From positions 1 to 64,000 of the forward strand of contig CAZMUA010000006.1 of assembly GCA_964569695.1 (NCBI GenBank): a stretch of 64,000 bases of DNA, given 5' to 3'. The notes under the pieces are model-generated. The model was not told the origin of the DNA. It worked only from the letters and a program-made list of their open reading frames with translations, and searched no databases. This DNA is from UBA8106 sp964569695. Lineage in GTDB: Bacteria; Acidobacteriota; Vicinamibacteria; Vicinamibacterales; UBA823. The translations under genes and the position numbers were made by a program. Below are positions 44,246 through 52,551 of this stretch, one piece after another (the first letter of the stretch is position 1; every line of letters begins with the position of its first letter).

Positions 44246-45984
44246 TTCGGAAGGGTCGATCCTTCAAGTTGAACATCATTGAGCCAAATTACACCAGCGG
44301 AGCCGGCAGCGGTGTTAACGGTATCGACGACCACTAATAGGCTGCTAACGGCATTCAGATCGACGAAATTTGAGGCCGAGATCCCGATTGGTTTCATTTC
44401 CTTGAACCGAACGACGACCTCCCTTTTCTCTTCCCCGACGTAAATAGATTGTTGCCATCTCGACAGTTCTTGTAGATTAGAGTCGGATGCACGGAGTTGC
44501 ACGGAGACTCGGTGTGGGCGATCTCCACGTACAGAAAACCTGATTCGATCGTACTGAGAAAGAGCGTCGAGATCATTCTGTACAAGCGCCGCAAAAGGGC
44601 TATCCTGTTCTTCGCTTGACAGCGCATAACGTAGGGCTAGTTCAGAGCCATCAATAGATTCTGTGGAGTTAACTGCTGCTCCTGAGTGTTGATCGTGTTC
44701 GACTTGCCACGTTTCACCGGATGCGTCATCTGAAAACAGCACCTTGATTGCGTTCGGTATAGATTCGGAGTTCTTTTCGGGTCTTTTCAATTCTTCCCCA
44801 ACATAAATCGGGTTCGACAAAATCCAGGGGATTCCGGTGACACTGGTAATCTCAGGCAACAGAACTTCTACTCGAAAAGCTCCGGAGGTTGAGTCGCTGA
44901 CGTGCGTTAATTGATTTGTGTTTGATCTGGCTACGGTTTCACCGTTCTCTTTCAATAGAATTAATCCGCCGGTTGGCATGCGAACTTGGACATCCAGTTG
45001 CACTGAAGTGCTGGTTTCGATGCGTTCGCCGATGCGGGCGAGTTGGTCGCCACTTGTAGCTGTAAACTGTAAATCTCCCGGAGACGCTAACGCATCAATT
45101 ACTGTATATGCTCTGCCCTGCCTAAGAGCATCAACAATGAGTTGACCGTCAGGAATTGGTGCTCCTGACAATTCTTGATTGACTTCAACTCGTAGGGTGA
45201 AGGCACGGAAAGCATTTCTATAGAAGGAAGGACCACCAATAGGTATTCGCGCATCAGGTAGAACGGGTAAAGGAATTGCACCGTGTGTATCAGAGCCTGG
45301 TAACATCGCGACTTTGCGGAGTTGGGAAATACGATCGTATCGCAATAGAGTCTCCACAGGTCGGTCGAGTAATTCAGCGATTGTTTCGGAAGGCTTCAAG
45401 AGGTAATGAATCGGCGAGACAACTAGGCGCAATAAAGACTCGTTTCTCCATTCACTGTCGACATTGAACCACTCCAACGCGTCAAATTTGAGGTCCCAGT
45501 TGGTCCATCGGAATGTCGTTTTTTTTGATCCTGGATGAGCGATAACGCCAAAACCGCCAAGTCTTTGAACGTCTTCGACTACTCCAGCAACTTCCCCGCC
45601 TAGTGGGTATGGCGCCTTCGGTAAGTCGACTGCAACGTAATGCCCTCCATCGGTGCTGATTTCTGTGCTATCGATGCATAAGACTCCAGAGTGATAGGCT
45701 GGAAGATCTGTTTCTTCTGTCCCATTACCATGATCCGTAAACACTACGAAAGATAGACCGACGTCAGCTGCGATGGTTGCTATTTCCTCCACAGACATAC
45801 TTCCATCAGACCGATTAGTATGAACGTGAAAAGCTCCGCTAAGCGACGTCGCCTCAAAGCCAAGTTGGTTTTCTAGTGACTCGATCTCGGTACGATTTGG
45901 TGGCGCAGTTAGGAGCGACAGGCCTAACGTAATTGCCAGGACAAGAATACAGGTGCGTCTTATCCGTCGGCGAGTTAACAACAT
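44242..45984 (-). CDS. Exported or membrane-anchored PHP-domain phosphoesterase-like protein
   Basis: 580 residues. N-terminal basic stretch and hydrophobic segment (about 8-28). PHP-type metal motifs follow: HVHTNRSDG (about 52-60), FTDHGNG, and GSDTHG; these ligands are typical of metal-dependent phosphoesterases. A C-terminal extension of about 250 residues, rich in beta strand, resembles carbohydrate- or CIA30-like binding domains (VRVSVQLRASDSNLQEL, VWLNDVQLEG) but I cannot assign it firmly. Substrate unknown. Confidence 0.72.
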   Translation of the reverse strand: MLLTRRRIRRTCILVLAITLGLSLLTAPPNRTEIESLENQLGFEATSLSGAFHVHTNRSDGSMSVEEIATIAADVGLSFVVFTDHGNGTEETDLPAYHSGVLCIDSTEISTDGGHYVAVDLPKAPYPLGGEVAGVVEDVQRLGGFGVIAHPGSKKTTFRWTNWDLKFDALEWFNVDSEWRNESLLRLVVSPIHYLLKPSETIAELLDRPVETLLRYDRISQLRKVAMLPGSDTHGAIPLPVLPDARIPIGGPSFYRNAFRAFTLRVEVNQELSGAPIPDGQLIVDALRQGRAYTVIDALASPGDLQFTATSGDQLARIGERIETSTSVQLDVQVRMPTGGLILLKENGETVARSNTNQLTHVSDSTSGAFRVEVLLPEITSVTGIPWILSNPIYVGEELKRPEKNSESIPNAIKVLFSDDASGETWQVEHDQHSGAAVNSTESIDGSELALRYALSSEEQDSPFAALVQNDLDALSQYDRIRFSVRGDRPHRVSVQLRASDSNLQELSRWQQSIYVGEEKREVVVRFKEMKPIGISASNFVDLNAVSSLLVVVDTVNTAAGSAGVIWLNDVQLEGSTLPN

Positions 45985-46030
45985 CTGATGTGTGGCTGAG
46001 AGTCGCTACATTGACAACCGGCGTCTGTCT

Positions 46031-47182
46031 TTAGAGGCCAGCTGCAGATCGTAACGCATCAGCTTTGTCGGTCTGCTCCCATGTGAATTCAGGCTCTGGA
46101 CGACCAAAATGACCAAATGCAGCTGTCTGTTTGTAAATGGGTCGTCTTAGGTCCAGGGTCTCTATAATACCTTTTGGCGTCAGGCTGAAATGATCACGGA
46201 CAAGGTCACTAATAGTATTTTGGTCTACCTTGTTGGTGCCGAATGTTTCAACTAAGACCGAGACGGGGTCAGCTACGCCGATCGCGTAAGCTAGTTGCAC
46301 CTGTGCTCGGGTCGCCAGATTGGCTGCTACACAATTTTTTGCAATGTATCGAGCCATATAGGAGGCCGAGCGGTCGACCTTCGTCGGGTCTTTACCAGAA
46401 AATGCGCCTCCACCATGCGGAGCTGCACCCCCGTAAGTATCAACGATGATTTTTCGTCCCGTCACACCAGCGTCTCCATGCGGTCCGCCGACTACAAATC
46501 GTCCTGTTGGATTGACATAGATCTTCGTGTCCGCGTCGAGCATATCGGCTGGAATTACTTTTTGAATAACGTGTTGAGTGAGATCGTCTCGCATAGTATC
46601 CGCGTCGACATTCTCTGCATGCTGACTTGAGACGACGACAGCTTCAACTCGGACCGGTTTCATGCCGTCGTATTCGATGGTTACTTGCGACTTGCCGTCA
46701 GGACGTAAGTAATCCAGTGTTCCACTTCGTCTAGCCTCAGAGAGGCTTTTGCAAAGCTTGTGAGCCAGCATGATTGGCAAGGGCATCAGCTCTTCACTTT
46801 CACTGCATGCATATCCAAACATTAACCCTTGGTCACCCGCGCCACCAGGGTCAACGCCCATAGCGATATCAGGAGATTGTTCGTGAATGGCCGAAATTAC
46901 AGCACAGGTTTCGTGATCGTAACCATACTTAGCTCTTGTATAGCCGACGTCTCGAATTGTGTCGCGAACGACAGTTTGGAAATCTACAAAACTCGATGTA
47001 GTGATCTCTCCTGCTATCATAGCCAGGCCAGTGGTCACGAGCGTTTCGCATGCAACTCGACCTTGAGGGTCGACAGCGAGAATTGCATCGAGAATTGAGT
47101 CAGAGATCTGATCGGCGATCTTGTCTGGGTGACCTTCTGTTACTGATTCAGATGTAAATAGATGGTGGCCTTCACGACTCAT
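46031..47182 (-). CDS. metK: S-adenosylmethionine synthase
   Basis: 383 residues, the usual length. Makes SAM from methionine and ATP. The N-terminal SESVTEGHPDKIADQISDSILD and the conserved GAGDQGLMFGYACSE and GGGAFSGKDPTKVDRSA motifs are intact. AAGGAG lies 8 bp before the start. A short hairpin precedes that site. The C-terminal residues (ALRSAAGL) are normal. Confidence 0.97.
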   Translation of the reverse strand: MSREGHHLFTSESVTEGHPDKIADQISDSILDAILAVDPQGRVACETLVTTGLAMIAGEITTSSFVDFQTVVRDTIRDVGYTRAKYGYDHETCAVISAIHEQSPDIAMGVDPGGAGDQGLMFGYACSESEELMPLPIMLAHKLCKSLSEARRSGTLDYLRPDGKSQVTIEYDGMKPVRVEAVVVSSQHAENVDADTMRDDLTQHVIQKVIPADMLDADTKIYVNPTGRFVVGGPHGDAGVTGRKIIVDTYGGAAPHGGGAFSGKDPTKVDRSASYMARYIAKNCVAANLATRAQVQLAYAIGVADPVSVLVETFGTNKVDQNTISDLVRDHFSLTPKGIIETLDLRRPIYKQTAAFGHFGRPEPEFTWEQTDKADALRSAAGL

Positions 47183-47201
47183 GAAGCTTACTCCTTAGAT
47201 T

Positions 47202-47223
47202 CTCGATAAATTTCCAGATCGAG
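47202..47223 (-). repeat. 6-bp hairpin just upstream of the metK ribosome-binding site
   Basis: CTCGAT and ATCGAG are inverted repeats (minus strand, loop of 10 nt). It lies about 20 bp before the metK start. I see none of the conserved cores of SAM-I or SAM-II riboswitches, so a regulatory role is only possible. Confidence 0.25.
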
Positions 47224-47380
47224 TTATATAAATTTGATAATCGACTGTAAACATGCGTTCATTGGCTTTCTGAGCCCGATCTGGTGTCTTAGTGATCGCA
47301 TAGGGATCCAGGTACATTAACAAACCATTTCCGCGATGGTCAACTGCTGGAAAACGAGTAAGTGTCGCTGTGGACAATTC

Positions 47381-48274
47381 TTACGAGCGTGGGTGGAATT
47401 CTTCATAAATTGTCTTGAGACGAGCTTGCAAAATATGGGTATAGATTTGAGTGGTTGACAAGTCTGCATGCCCTAGCATCGCTTGAATTGTACGTAAATC
47501 AGCCCCCCTATCGAGCAGATGGGTGGCAAAAGAATGTCGAAGCACGTGAGGGCTGAGGCCATTAGTTAGGCCAGCTTGCAACCCGTAAGTTTTAAGCACT
47601 TTCCAAAATCCAACTCGACTTAACCCCGTTCCTCTTTTCGCGTTAACGAATAGTAGTGGAGAGCGACGAGTGCCGAGTAATAATTTTCGTCCTGTTTCGA
47701 TATATCGACGGACCCACTTCACGGCTTCTCCACCGATAGGTACAATCCGTTGTTTTAAGCCTTTTCCGGTGCATGTGAGATAACCCGAGTCGAGATTTAA
47801 GTCTCCTGGTCGCAGTGATACAAGTTCAGACACACGCATTCCTGTTGCATATAGGAGTTCGATTAGTGCGCGGTCCCTTAGCCCACGAGGAGTCTTAATG
47901 TTAGGCTGATTGATTAACCGATCGACATCCTCAATCGATAGATATCTTGGTAAGGTGGTATTGGCCCGCGGCGCTCGCAGGTCTTCTGCCGGATTAATGG
48001 CAAGTTGCCGGTCAAGAAACAAAAATCGATAGAATCCTCTAACACAAGCCACCATTCGAGCAACCGACCGCGGAGAAAATCCGGCCTCCATTGTTTTTCG
48101 AACCAGACTATCTAAATGTTTTCGATTTAATTTGAGGACCGCAAGTTTTTGTTCGCTCGCAAACCGACAAAGCCATCGAAGATCCCGAGCGTAACTTTCT
48201 AGGGTGTGGTGAGATAGTCGTCTCGCAACCTCCAAATGATCTAGATAGGAGTCGACTGCGTCACTGTCTCGCAA
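47381..48274 (-). CDS. xerD: Tyrosine recombinase, XerD type
   Basis: 297 residues. N-terminal core-binding SAM-like domain (about 1-90), then the catalytic domain with Arg147 (GMRVSEL), His243 and Arg246 (HVLRHSFATH), His269 (LGHADLSTT) and nucleophile Tyr278 (QIYTH). The size and motif spacing fit XerC/XerD that resolve chromosome dimers at dif, rather than a phage integrase. The start is a TTG at 48274; upstream codons are open but contain no ATG, GTG or TTG. A small metK is 198 bp downstream. Confidence 0.9.
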   Translation of the reverse strand: MRDSDAVDSYLDHLEVARRLSHHTLESYARDLRWLCRFASEQKLAVLKLNRKHLDSLVRKTMEAGFSPRSVARMVACVRGFYRFLFLDRQLAINPAEDLRAPRANTTLPRYLSIEDVDRLINQPNIKTPRGLRDRALIELLYATGMRVSELVSLRPGDLNLDSGYLTCTGKGLKQRIVPIGGEAVKWVRRYIETGRKLLLGTRRSPLLFVNAKRGTGLSRVGFWKVLKTYGLQAGLTNGLSPHVLRHSFATHLLDRGADLRTIQAMLGHADLSTTQIYTHILQARLKTIYEEFHPRS

Positions 48275-48493
48275 AGATCTTCTTATTCGCTTCGGACTCT
48301 TTCTTGGTGCAGATCGAGGCGAAGGTTTCTTACGAGTACCGCCAAATTTAGTGGCTTCTCTCAGATGGCACCGCCTCGTAGTAAACTTTCAAGAAGGGGT
48401 TTGAGTTCGCTGTTGGTTTCACCCAATTCCTTAGCACTCGATGATTTTACGCCGATCTGCAAGAGAATCAGCAGCCTTTATGATTAATTTAAG

Positions 48494-49615
48494 ATGAATC
48501 TAAGAATTCTAATTATCGGACTTGGCGGACTCGGTTCTGTTCTGCTTGAACTGTTAGCTAGGAGTTCTTTGTCGTGTAGGTTGGTTGTTGGAAGTCGCAA
48601 CAGACTTCATGGCATTGAGTGTTGCAACCTAGCAAAGCTCGGTGCTCAGGCTCAAGGTTACGACCCGGATATCGAATTTACCCAGCTTGATCTTGACAAC
48701 CCTCAGGCGACCGCCAAGACGATTCGGGGCATTTCACCTGACATCATAGTGTGTACGGCGACTCGACAGTCGTGGTGGATACCACAACAACTTCCAGCTC
48801 CTCAAGCTTCTCGGTTTAAGTCTGCCGGTTTTGGTTTATGGCTCCCTCTGCATTTAGATCTACCGATTGCATTAATGCGAATTCTTCACTCAGCTGACTA
48901 TCGCGGCCTTACCCTTATTGCGCCTTTTCCCGACGTTGTAAATTGCATCTTAGATCGCATGGGCCTCTCCCCTACTTGTGGGATCGGAAATGTCGATGAG
49001 ATCGCGACAAAAGTTCGAGGATTAGCTGCTGTTAAATTGGCGGCGCCAATCGATGAAGTGACAGTGAGTCTTGTTGGACATCACGCCCTTGAAAAATGTG
49101 CATTCGATGGTTCGCCAGAGCCAGTACCTTACATTCTTCGGGTTGATCGCAATGGACGGGATGTAACTAAAGAGGTTGAAGCGACAGAATTATTAATGCA
49201 ACCATTCAAACTGCCTAAGGGGCCACCAACCCATTTTTTGACAGCTGGTTCTGCAGTTCGTTTGATTACCGCTCTTGGGTCAGATTGTTCCGTGCGGCTG
49301 CATGCCCCTGGGCCAAATGGACTACCTGGTGGCTATCCGGTTCTTGCATCAAAATCTGGAGTGACAGTGCCAGAAATAGACGGTTTGTCGTTACCTGACG
49401 CGATTGATGTTAATGAACAATCTCATAAGTTTGATGGGATTGAGCTAATTGAGAAGGATGGAAGCGTGGTGTTCACTGAAAATGTTATTAGTGTCGCTCG
49501 TGACGAGTTGAAGTTTAACTGCAGCCGCTTGGAACCACATGAGGTTGAGACGCAAGCTCAAGAACTTCTGTCTAAGTTTCAAGCGTATGCCAAGGCATTA
49601 GGAATGGTGCTCTAG
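48494..49615 (+). CDS. NAD(P)-binding Rossmann-fold protein (saccharopine-dehydrogenase-like), unknown role
   Basis: 373 residues. An N-terminal dinucleotide fold is clear: LIIGLGGLGS at about 5-14 and a following acidic strand. The rest has no motif I can name with confidence; PHVLRHSF-type or dehydrogenase signatures are absent. The overall length and N-terminus are like saccharopine-dehydrogenase or related NAD(P)-dependent reductases. A -10-like TATGAT at 48479-48484 would give a near-leaderless transcript. It precedes an aminotransferase by 52 bp in the same direction. Confidence 0.6.
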   Translation: MNLRILIIGLGGLGSVLLELLARSSLSCRLVVGSRNRLHGIECCNLAKLGAQAQGYDPDIEFTQLDLDNPQATAKTIRGISPDIIVCTATRQSWWIPQQLPAPQASRFKSAGFGLWLPLHLDLPIALMRILHSADYRGLTLIAPFPDVVNCILDRMGLSPTCGIGNVDEIATKVRGLAAVKLAAPIDEVTVSLVGHHALEKCAFDGSPEPVPYILRVDRNGRDVTKEVEATELLMQPFKLPKGPPTHFLTAGSAVRLITALGSDCSVRLHAPGPNGLPGGYPVLASKSGVTVPEIDGLSLPDAIDVNEQSHKFDGIELIEKDGSVVFTENVISVARDELKFNCSRLEPHEVETQAQELLSKFQAYAKALGMVL

Positions 49616-49667
49616 CCCTTATTTGCCAAGGGCTAGGTCCTAAGGCCTTTCACCTTGTATTCTGGTA

Positions 49668-51002
49668 ATGCATATGACGTACAACACAGACAAATCGAAA
49701 GCGTTATTCGCTCGAGCGGTTCGAGTAATGGTCGAAGGCGGCAGTTCGCCATCTCGTGGCCCAGCCAACTATGGTGAATACCCTTTGTTTATCGACCATG
49801 CACAAGGATCGCGTCTATACGATGCAGACGGTCATGAGTATATCGACTGGATGATGGCGTATGGTGCACTGCCTCTAGGACATGCGCATCCGAAGATCTC
49901 GGAGGCGATAACGAATGCTAGTCAGACTGGCACGTTGCTAGCTGCAGCAACGGAAATTGAAATCGAAGTAGCTGAACTTATTCAGCGGATGGTTCCGACA
50001 GCTGAGCGTGTACGATTTGCGAATACCGGCACAGAAGCCACGATGGCGGCTCTTCGTTTAGCGCGAGGGTACACGGGTAAACCTAAATTTATTAAGTTTG
50101 AAGGTCACTACCACGGTTGGTATGACGATTTCTTGGCGAATGCTCACCCTCAACCAGTTGTTTCTTTAGGGCATCGGCGCGATCCAATAAAGATCGCCGA
50201 CAGTTCTGGACTTAACCGCCATTCCCTAGACGACACGATTATTGTGCCTTGGAATGACCTTGAAGCCGTCGAGCGAGCTGTAGACACGCACCGTGGACAG
50301 ATTGCAGCAGTCGTCACTGAGGGAATAATGGCTAATATGGGCGTTATTCCTCCTCAACCCGGATATCTCAAGTCTCTTCAAGAGTTGTGCAGTTCAAATG
50401 GAATTCTGTTTCTTCTTGATGAAACCGTAACTGGTTTTCGAATCGCTGCGGGAGGTTGTCAAGAGCACTACGACCTTAAACCGGACATTTCTACTTTTGG
50501 AAAGGCGCTCGGTGCAGGACTACCTGTAGCAGCGTTGGTGGGACGGGCAGACATCATGGAAGCTCTTGCGTGGGGTGGTGTGTTGCACTATGGAACTCAG
50601 AATGCGTCTCGAGTTGGGTTATTTGCTGCGCGCACCAACCTTGAAACACTGAGCGCGGACGACGGGGCTGCTTTTAAGTGGACCTGGCAAATAGGCGATC
50701 AACTTGTTTCAGGCCTTCGGCAAGTATTTCGAGAAGCAAAGATTCAGGCTATTGTCCAAAGCGTCGGCCCCATGTTGCAAATTATGTTTACTGATCGGGA
50801 GTCGATTTCTGACTATAGAGATTACTGCGCCCATGTCGATCGGAACCTGTATCAGCAATTTGTCCATGCGCTATTCTCGCACGGTGTCTATATGAGCCCT
50901 GCAGCAGGTCTGCATTCTGTGGCATCACTCGTTCATACTCCAAAGGATGTTGAAGATACGTTAATTGCAGTGAAAAAGGCCTTGAACGATGTCCACAACT
51001 GA
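49668..51002 (+). CDS. Class III aminotransferase (glutamate-1-semialdehyde aminomutase-like)
   Basis: 444 residues. PLP fold type I: NTGTEATMAALRLAR, FEGHYHGWYD, LDETVTGFR (cofactor Asp) and PLP-binding Lys279 in TFGKALGAGLPVAALVG. This is close to HemL-like and other class III transaminases, but the real HemL consensus (GKIIGGGLPVGA) differs, and a gene next to SDRs suggests an amino-compound pathway and not tetrapyrrole synthesis. The stop overlaps the next gene's start by 14 bp. Confidence 0.85.
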   Translation: MHMTYNTDKSKALFARAVRVMVEGGSSPSRGPANYGEYPLFIDHAQGSRLYDADGHEYIDWMMAYGALPLGHAHPKISEAITNASQTGTLLAAATEIEIEVAELIQRMVPTAERVRFANTGTEATMAALRLARGYTGKPKFIKFEGHYHGWYDDFLANAHPQPVVSLGHRRDPIKIADSSGLNRHSLDDTIIVPWNDLEAVERAVDTHRGQIAAVVTEGIMANMGVIPPQPGYLKSLQELCSSNGILFLLDETVTGFRIAAGGCQEHYDLKPDISTFGKALGAGLPVAALVGRADIMEALAWGGVLHYGTQNASRVGLFAARTNLETLSADDGAAFKWTWQIGDQLVSGLRQVFREAKIQAIVQSVGPMLQIMFTDRESISDYRDYCAHVDRNLYQQFVHALFSHGVYMSPAAGLHSVASLVHTPKDVEDTLIAVKKALNDVHN

Positions 51003-51774
51003 GCAGGCCAAGGGAGCCCTGGCTGGCAAGGTGACCCTTATCACCGGAGCCGGATCAGGAATCGGCCGAGCTTCTGCGTTAATGTTCGCGCGTGAAGGAG
51101 CATCTGTTGTCGTCGCTGATATAAACGCGGATGCAGGGCGTCAAACAGTGAATCTAATTACTGCAGGAAATAATCGAAGCATGTTTCTTCGAACTGACGT
51201 CACCTCAGATGTCGATTGCCAGGAAACGGTTAAGCAAACAGTTGCCGAATACGGTCAACTTGATGTCCTCTTTAATAACGCAGGTGTAATCTGCCGCACC
51301 TCCGTGACCGAGACCAGTGAAAAGGATTGGGATCGTGTGATGGCCATTAACGTAAAGGGGGTCTTTCTACTTTCGAAGCATGCCATTCCGGTCATGGCTC
51401 GATCAGGAGGAGGAGTTATTATCAACACTAGTTCGGGCTGGGGTATGACTGGCGGTGTTCGTGCTGCACCTTACTGCGCTTCAAAAGGCGCAGTAGTCTT
51501 GCTTACAAAGGCAATGGCCATCGATCACGGAGAGCAAAATATTCGGGTTAACTGTATCTGCCCTGGCGACACCGAGACCGAATTATTGTCAAACGAGGCT
51601 GCCCAGGTGGGCCAAACGATGGACGAATTTTTAGAGAGTGCGTCGAAGCGGCCACTTGGGCGAATTGGTATGCCAGAAGATATCGCGAAAGCAGCGCTTT
51701 ACTTGGCCAGTGAAGCATCATCGTTTGTGACAGGAACAACTCTTATTGTGGACGGAGGAGGTCTTGCTGGCTAA
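50989..51774 (+). CDS. Short-chain dehydrogenase/reductase (SDR), first of two
   Basis: 261 residues, classical SDR. Cofactor motif GAGSGIGRAS at the N-terminus; NNAGV; catalytic Tyr-x-x-x-Lys in PYCASKGAV; an FVTGTTLIVDGGG C-terminus. It overlaps the aminotransferase start-to-stop by 14 bp and the second SDR by 11 bp, so all are likely co-translated. The specific alcohol or ketone substrate is unknown. Confidence 0.9.
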   Translation: MSTTEQAKGALAGKVTLITGAGSGIGRASALMFAREGASVVVADINADAGRQTVNLITAGNNRSMFLRTDVTSDVDCQETVKQTVAEYGQLDVLFNNAGVICRTSVTETSEKDWDRVMAINVKGVFLLSKHAIPVMARSGGGVIINTSSGWGMTGGVRAAPYCASKGAVVLLTKAMAIDHGEQNIRVNCICPGDTETELLSNEAAQVGQTMDEFLESASKRPLGRIGMPEDIAKAALYLASEASSFVTGTTLIVDGGGLAG

Positions 51775-52537
51775 TAAAATCGAGACTGGTAGTTTGGCCG
51801 GCAGACGCGTGTTAATCACCGGCGGCTGTGGTGGAATTGGCGTCGCTACGGCTGAGCGTTTTGTTCGAGACGGTGCACGTGTGGTTGTGCTTGATAACGA
51901 CAAGGCGGCCTGCGATAGGGTGCAGCGCGAGCTTCCGGGTCTGCTAGGCACTTTTGTAACCGATGTAACTGACCCCGACTCCGTGCAATCAGCATTTCAC
52001 CAACTCGATGATCTCTGCCAGGGTCTTGACATACTCATCAACAATGCTGGAATCAGCCTACCTCATGCTTTCACTGAGATCTCTTCAGAGGAGTGGTGTC
52101 GGGTCATCAACGTTAACCTGAATGGGATTTTCCACGTCGCGCAAGAAGCTGCGAAACGGATGTTGCTTGAGAATCAAGGTGTTATTCTCAATATGGGTTC
52201 AACAAACGGGCTTGTCGGCGTGCCTCGTTATGCTGATTACAATTCTTCAAAAGCTGGAGTTGTGGAGTTGACGCGGACACTGGCCCTTGAATTGGCGCCT
52301 GCCATTCGCGTGAACGCGATTTGTCCTGGTTTCGTGCTTACACCCATGCAGAAAGCGGAATATACAACATCGGAAATTGAAGCATTCGCGAAGAAGATTC
52401 CGCTACAAAGATGCGCTGAACCAGAAGAAGTAGCTGCCCTATTTGCTTTTCTTGCGTCCGACGAAGCTGCTTATATTACGGGTCAATGTATTGTGATTGA
52501 CGGTGGTGAAACTGCTGGCGGGCTCGCTAGTCGTTAA
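51764..52537 (+). CDS. Short-chain dehydrogenase/reductase (SDR), second of two
   Basis: About 257 residues from a TTG at 51764, which has GGAGG about 5 bp upstream; a longer frame from TTG 51746 is possible. Classical SDR motifs: TGGCGGIGVAT, NNAGI, and catalytic YNSSKAG (Tyr and Lys separated by three). C-terminus YITGQCIVIDGGE. Similarity to the preceding SDR suggests duplication with divergence. Not adjacent to other dehydrogenases beyond that pair. Confidence 0.87.
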   Translation: MLANKIETGSLAGRRVLITGGCGGIGVATAERFVRDGARVVVLDNDKAACDRVQRELPGLLGTFVTDVTDPDSVQSAFHQLDDLCQGLDILINNAGISLPHAFTEISSEEWCRVINVNLNGIFHVAQEAAKRMLLENQGVILNMGSTNGLVGVPRYADYNSSKAGVVELTRTLALELAPAIRVNAICPGFVLTPMQKAEYTTSEIEAFAKKIPLQRCAEPEEVAALFAFLASDEAAYITGQCIVIDGGETAGGLASR

Positions 52538-52551
52538 GCGACATCCGAGCC

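Noticed and set aside
47195..47377. 60-residue open frame between xerD and metK, minus strand
   Set aside because: Starts at TTG with no ribosome-binding site, no recognisable family; more likely a leader region.
47183..47380. SAM riboswitch upstream of metK
   Set aside because: Only a 6-bp hairpin; none of the conserved cores of known SAM riboswitch classes is visible.
49668..51002. Calling the aminotransferase HemL
   Set aside because: The active-site region differs from the HemL consensus and the neighbours are dehydrogenases, not tetrapyrrole genes.
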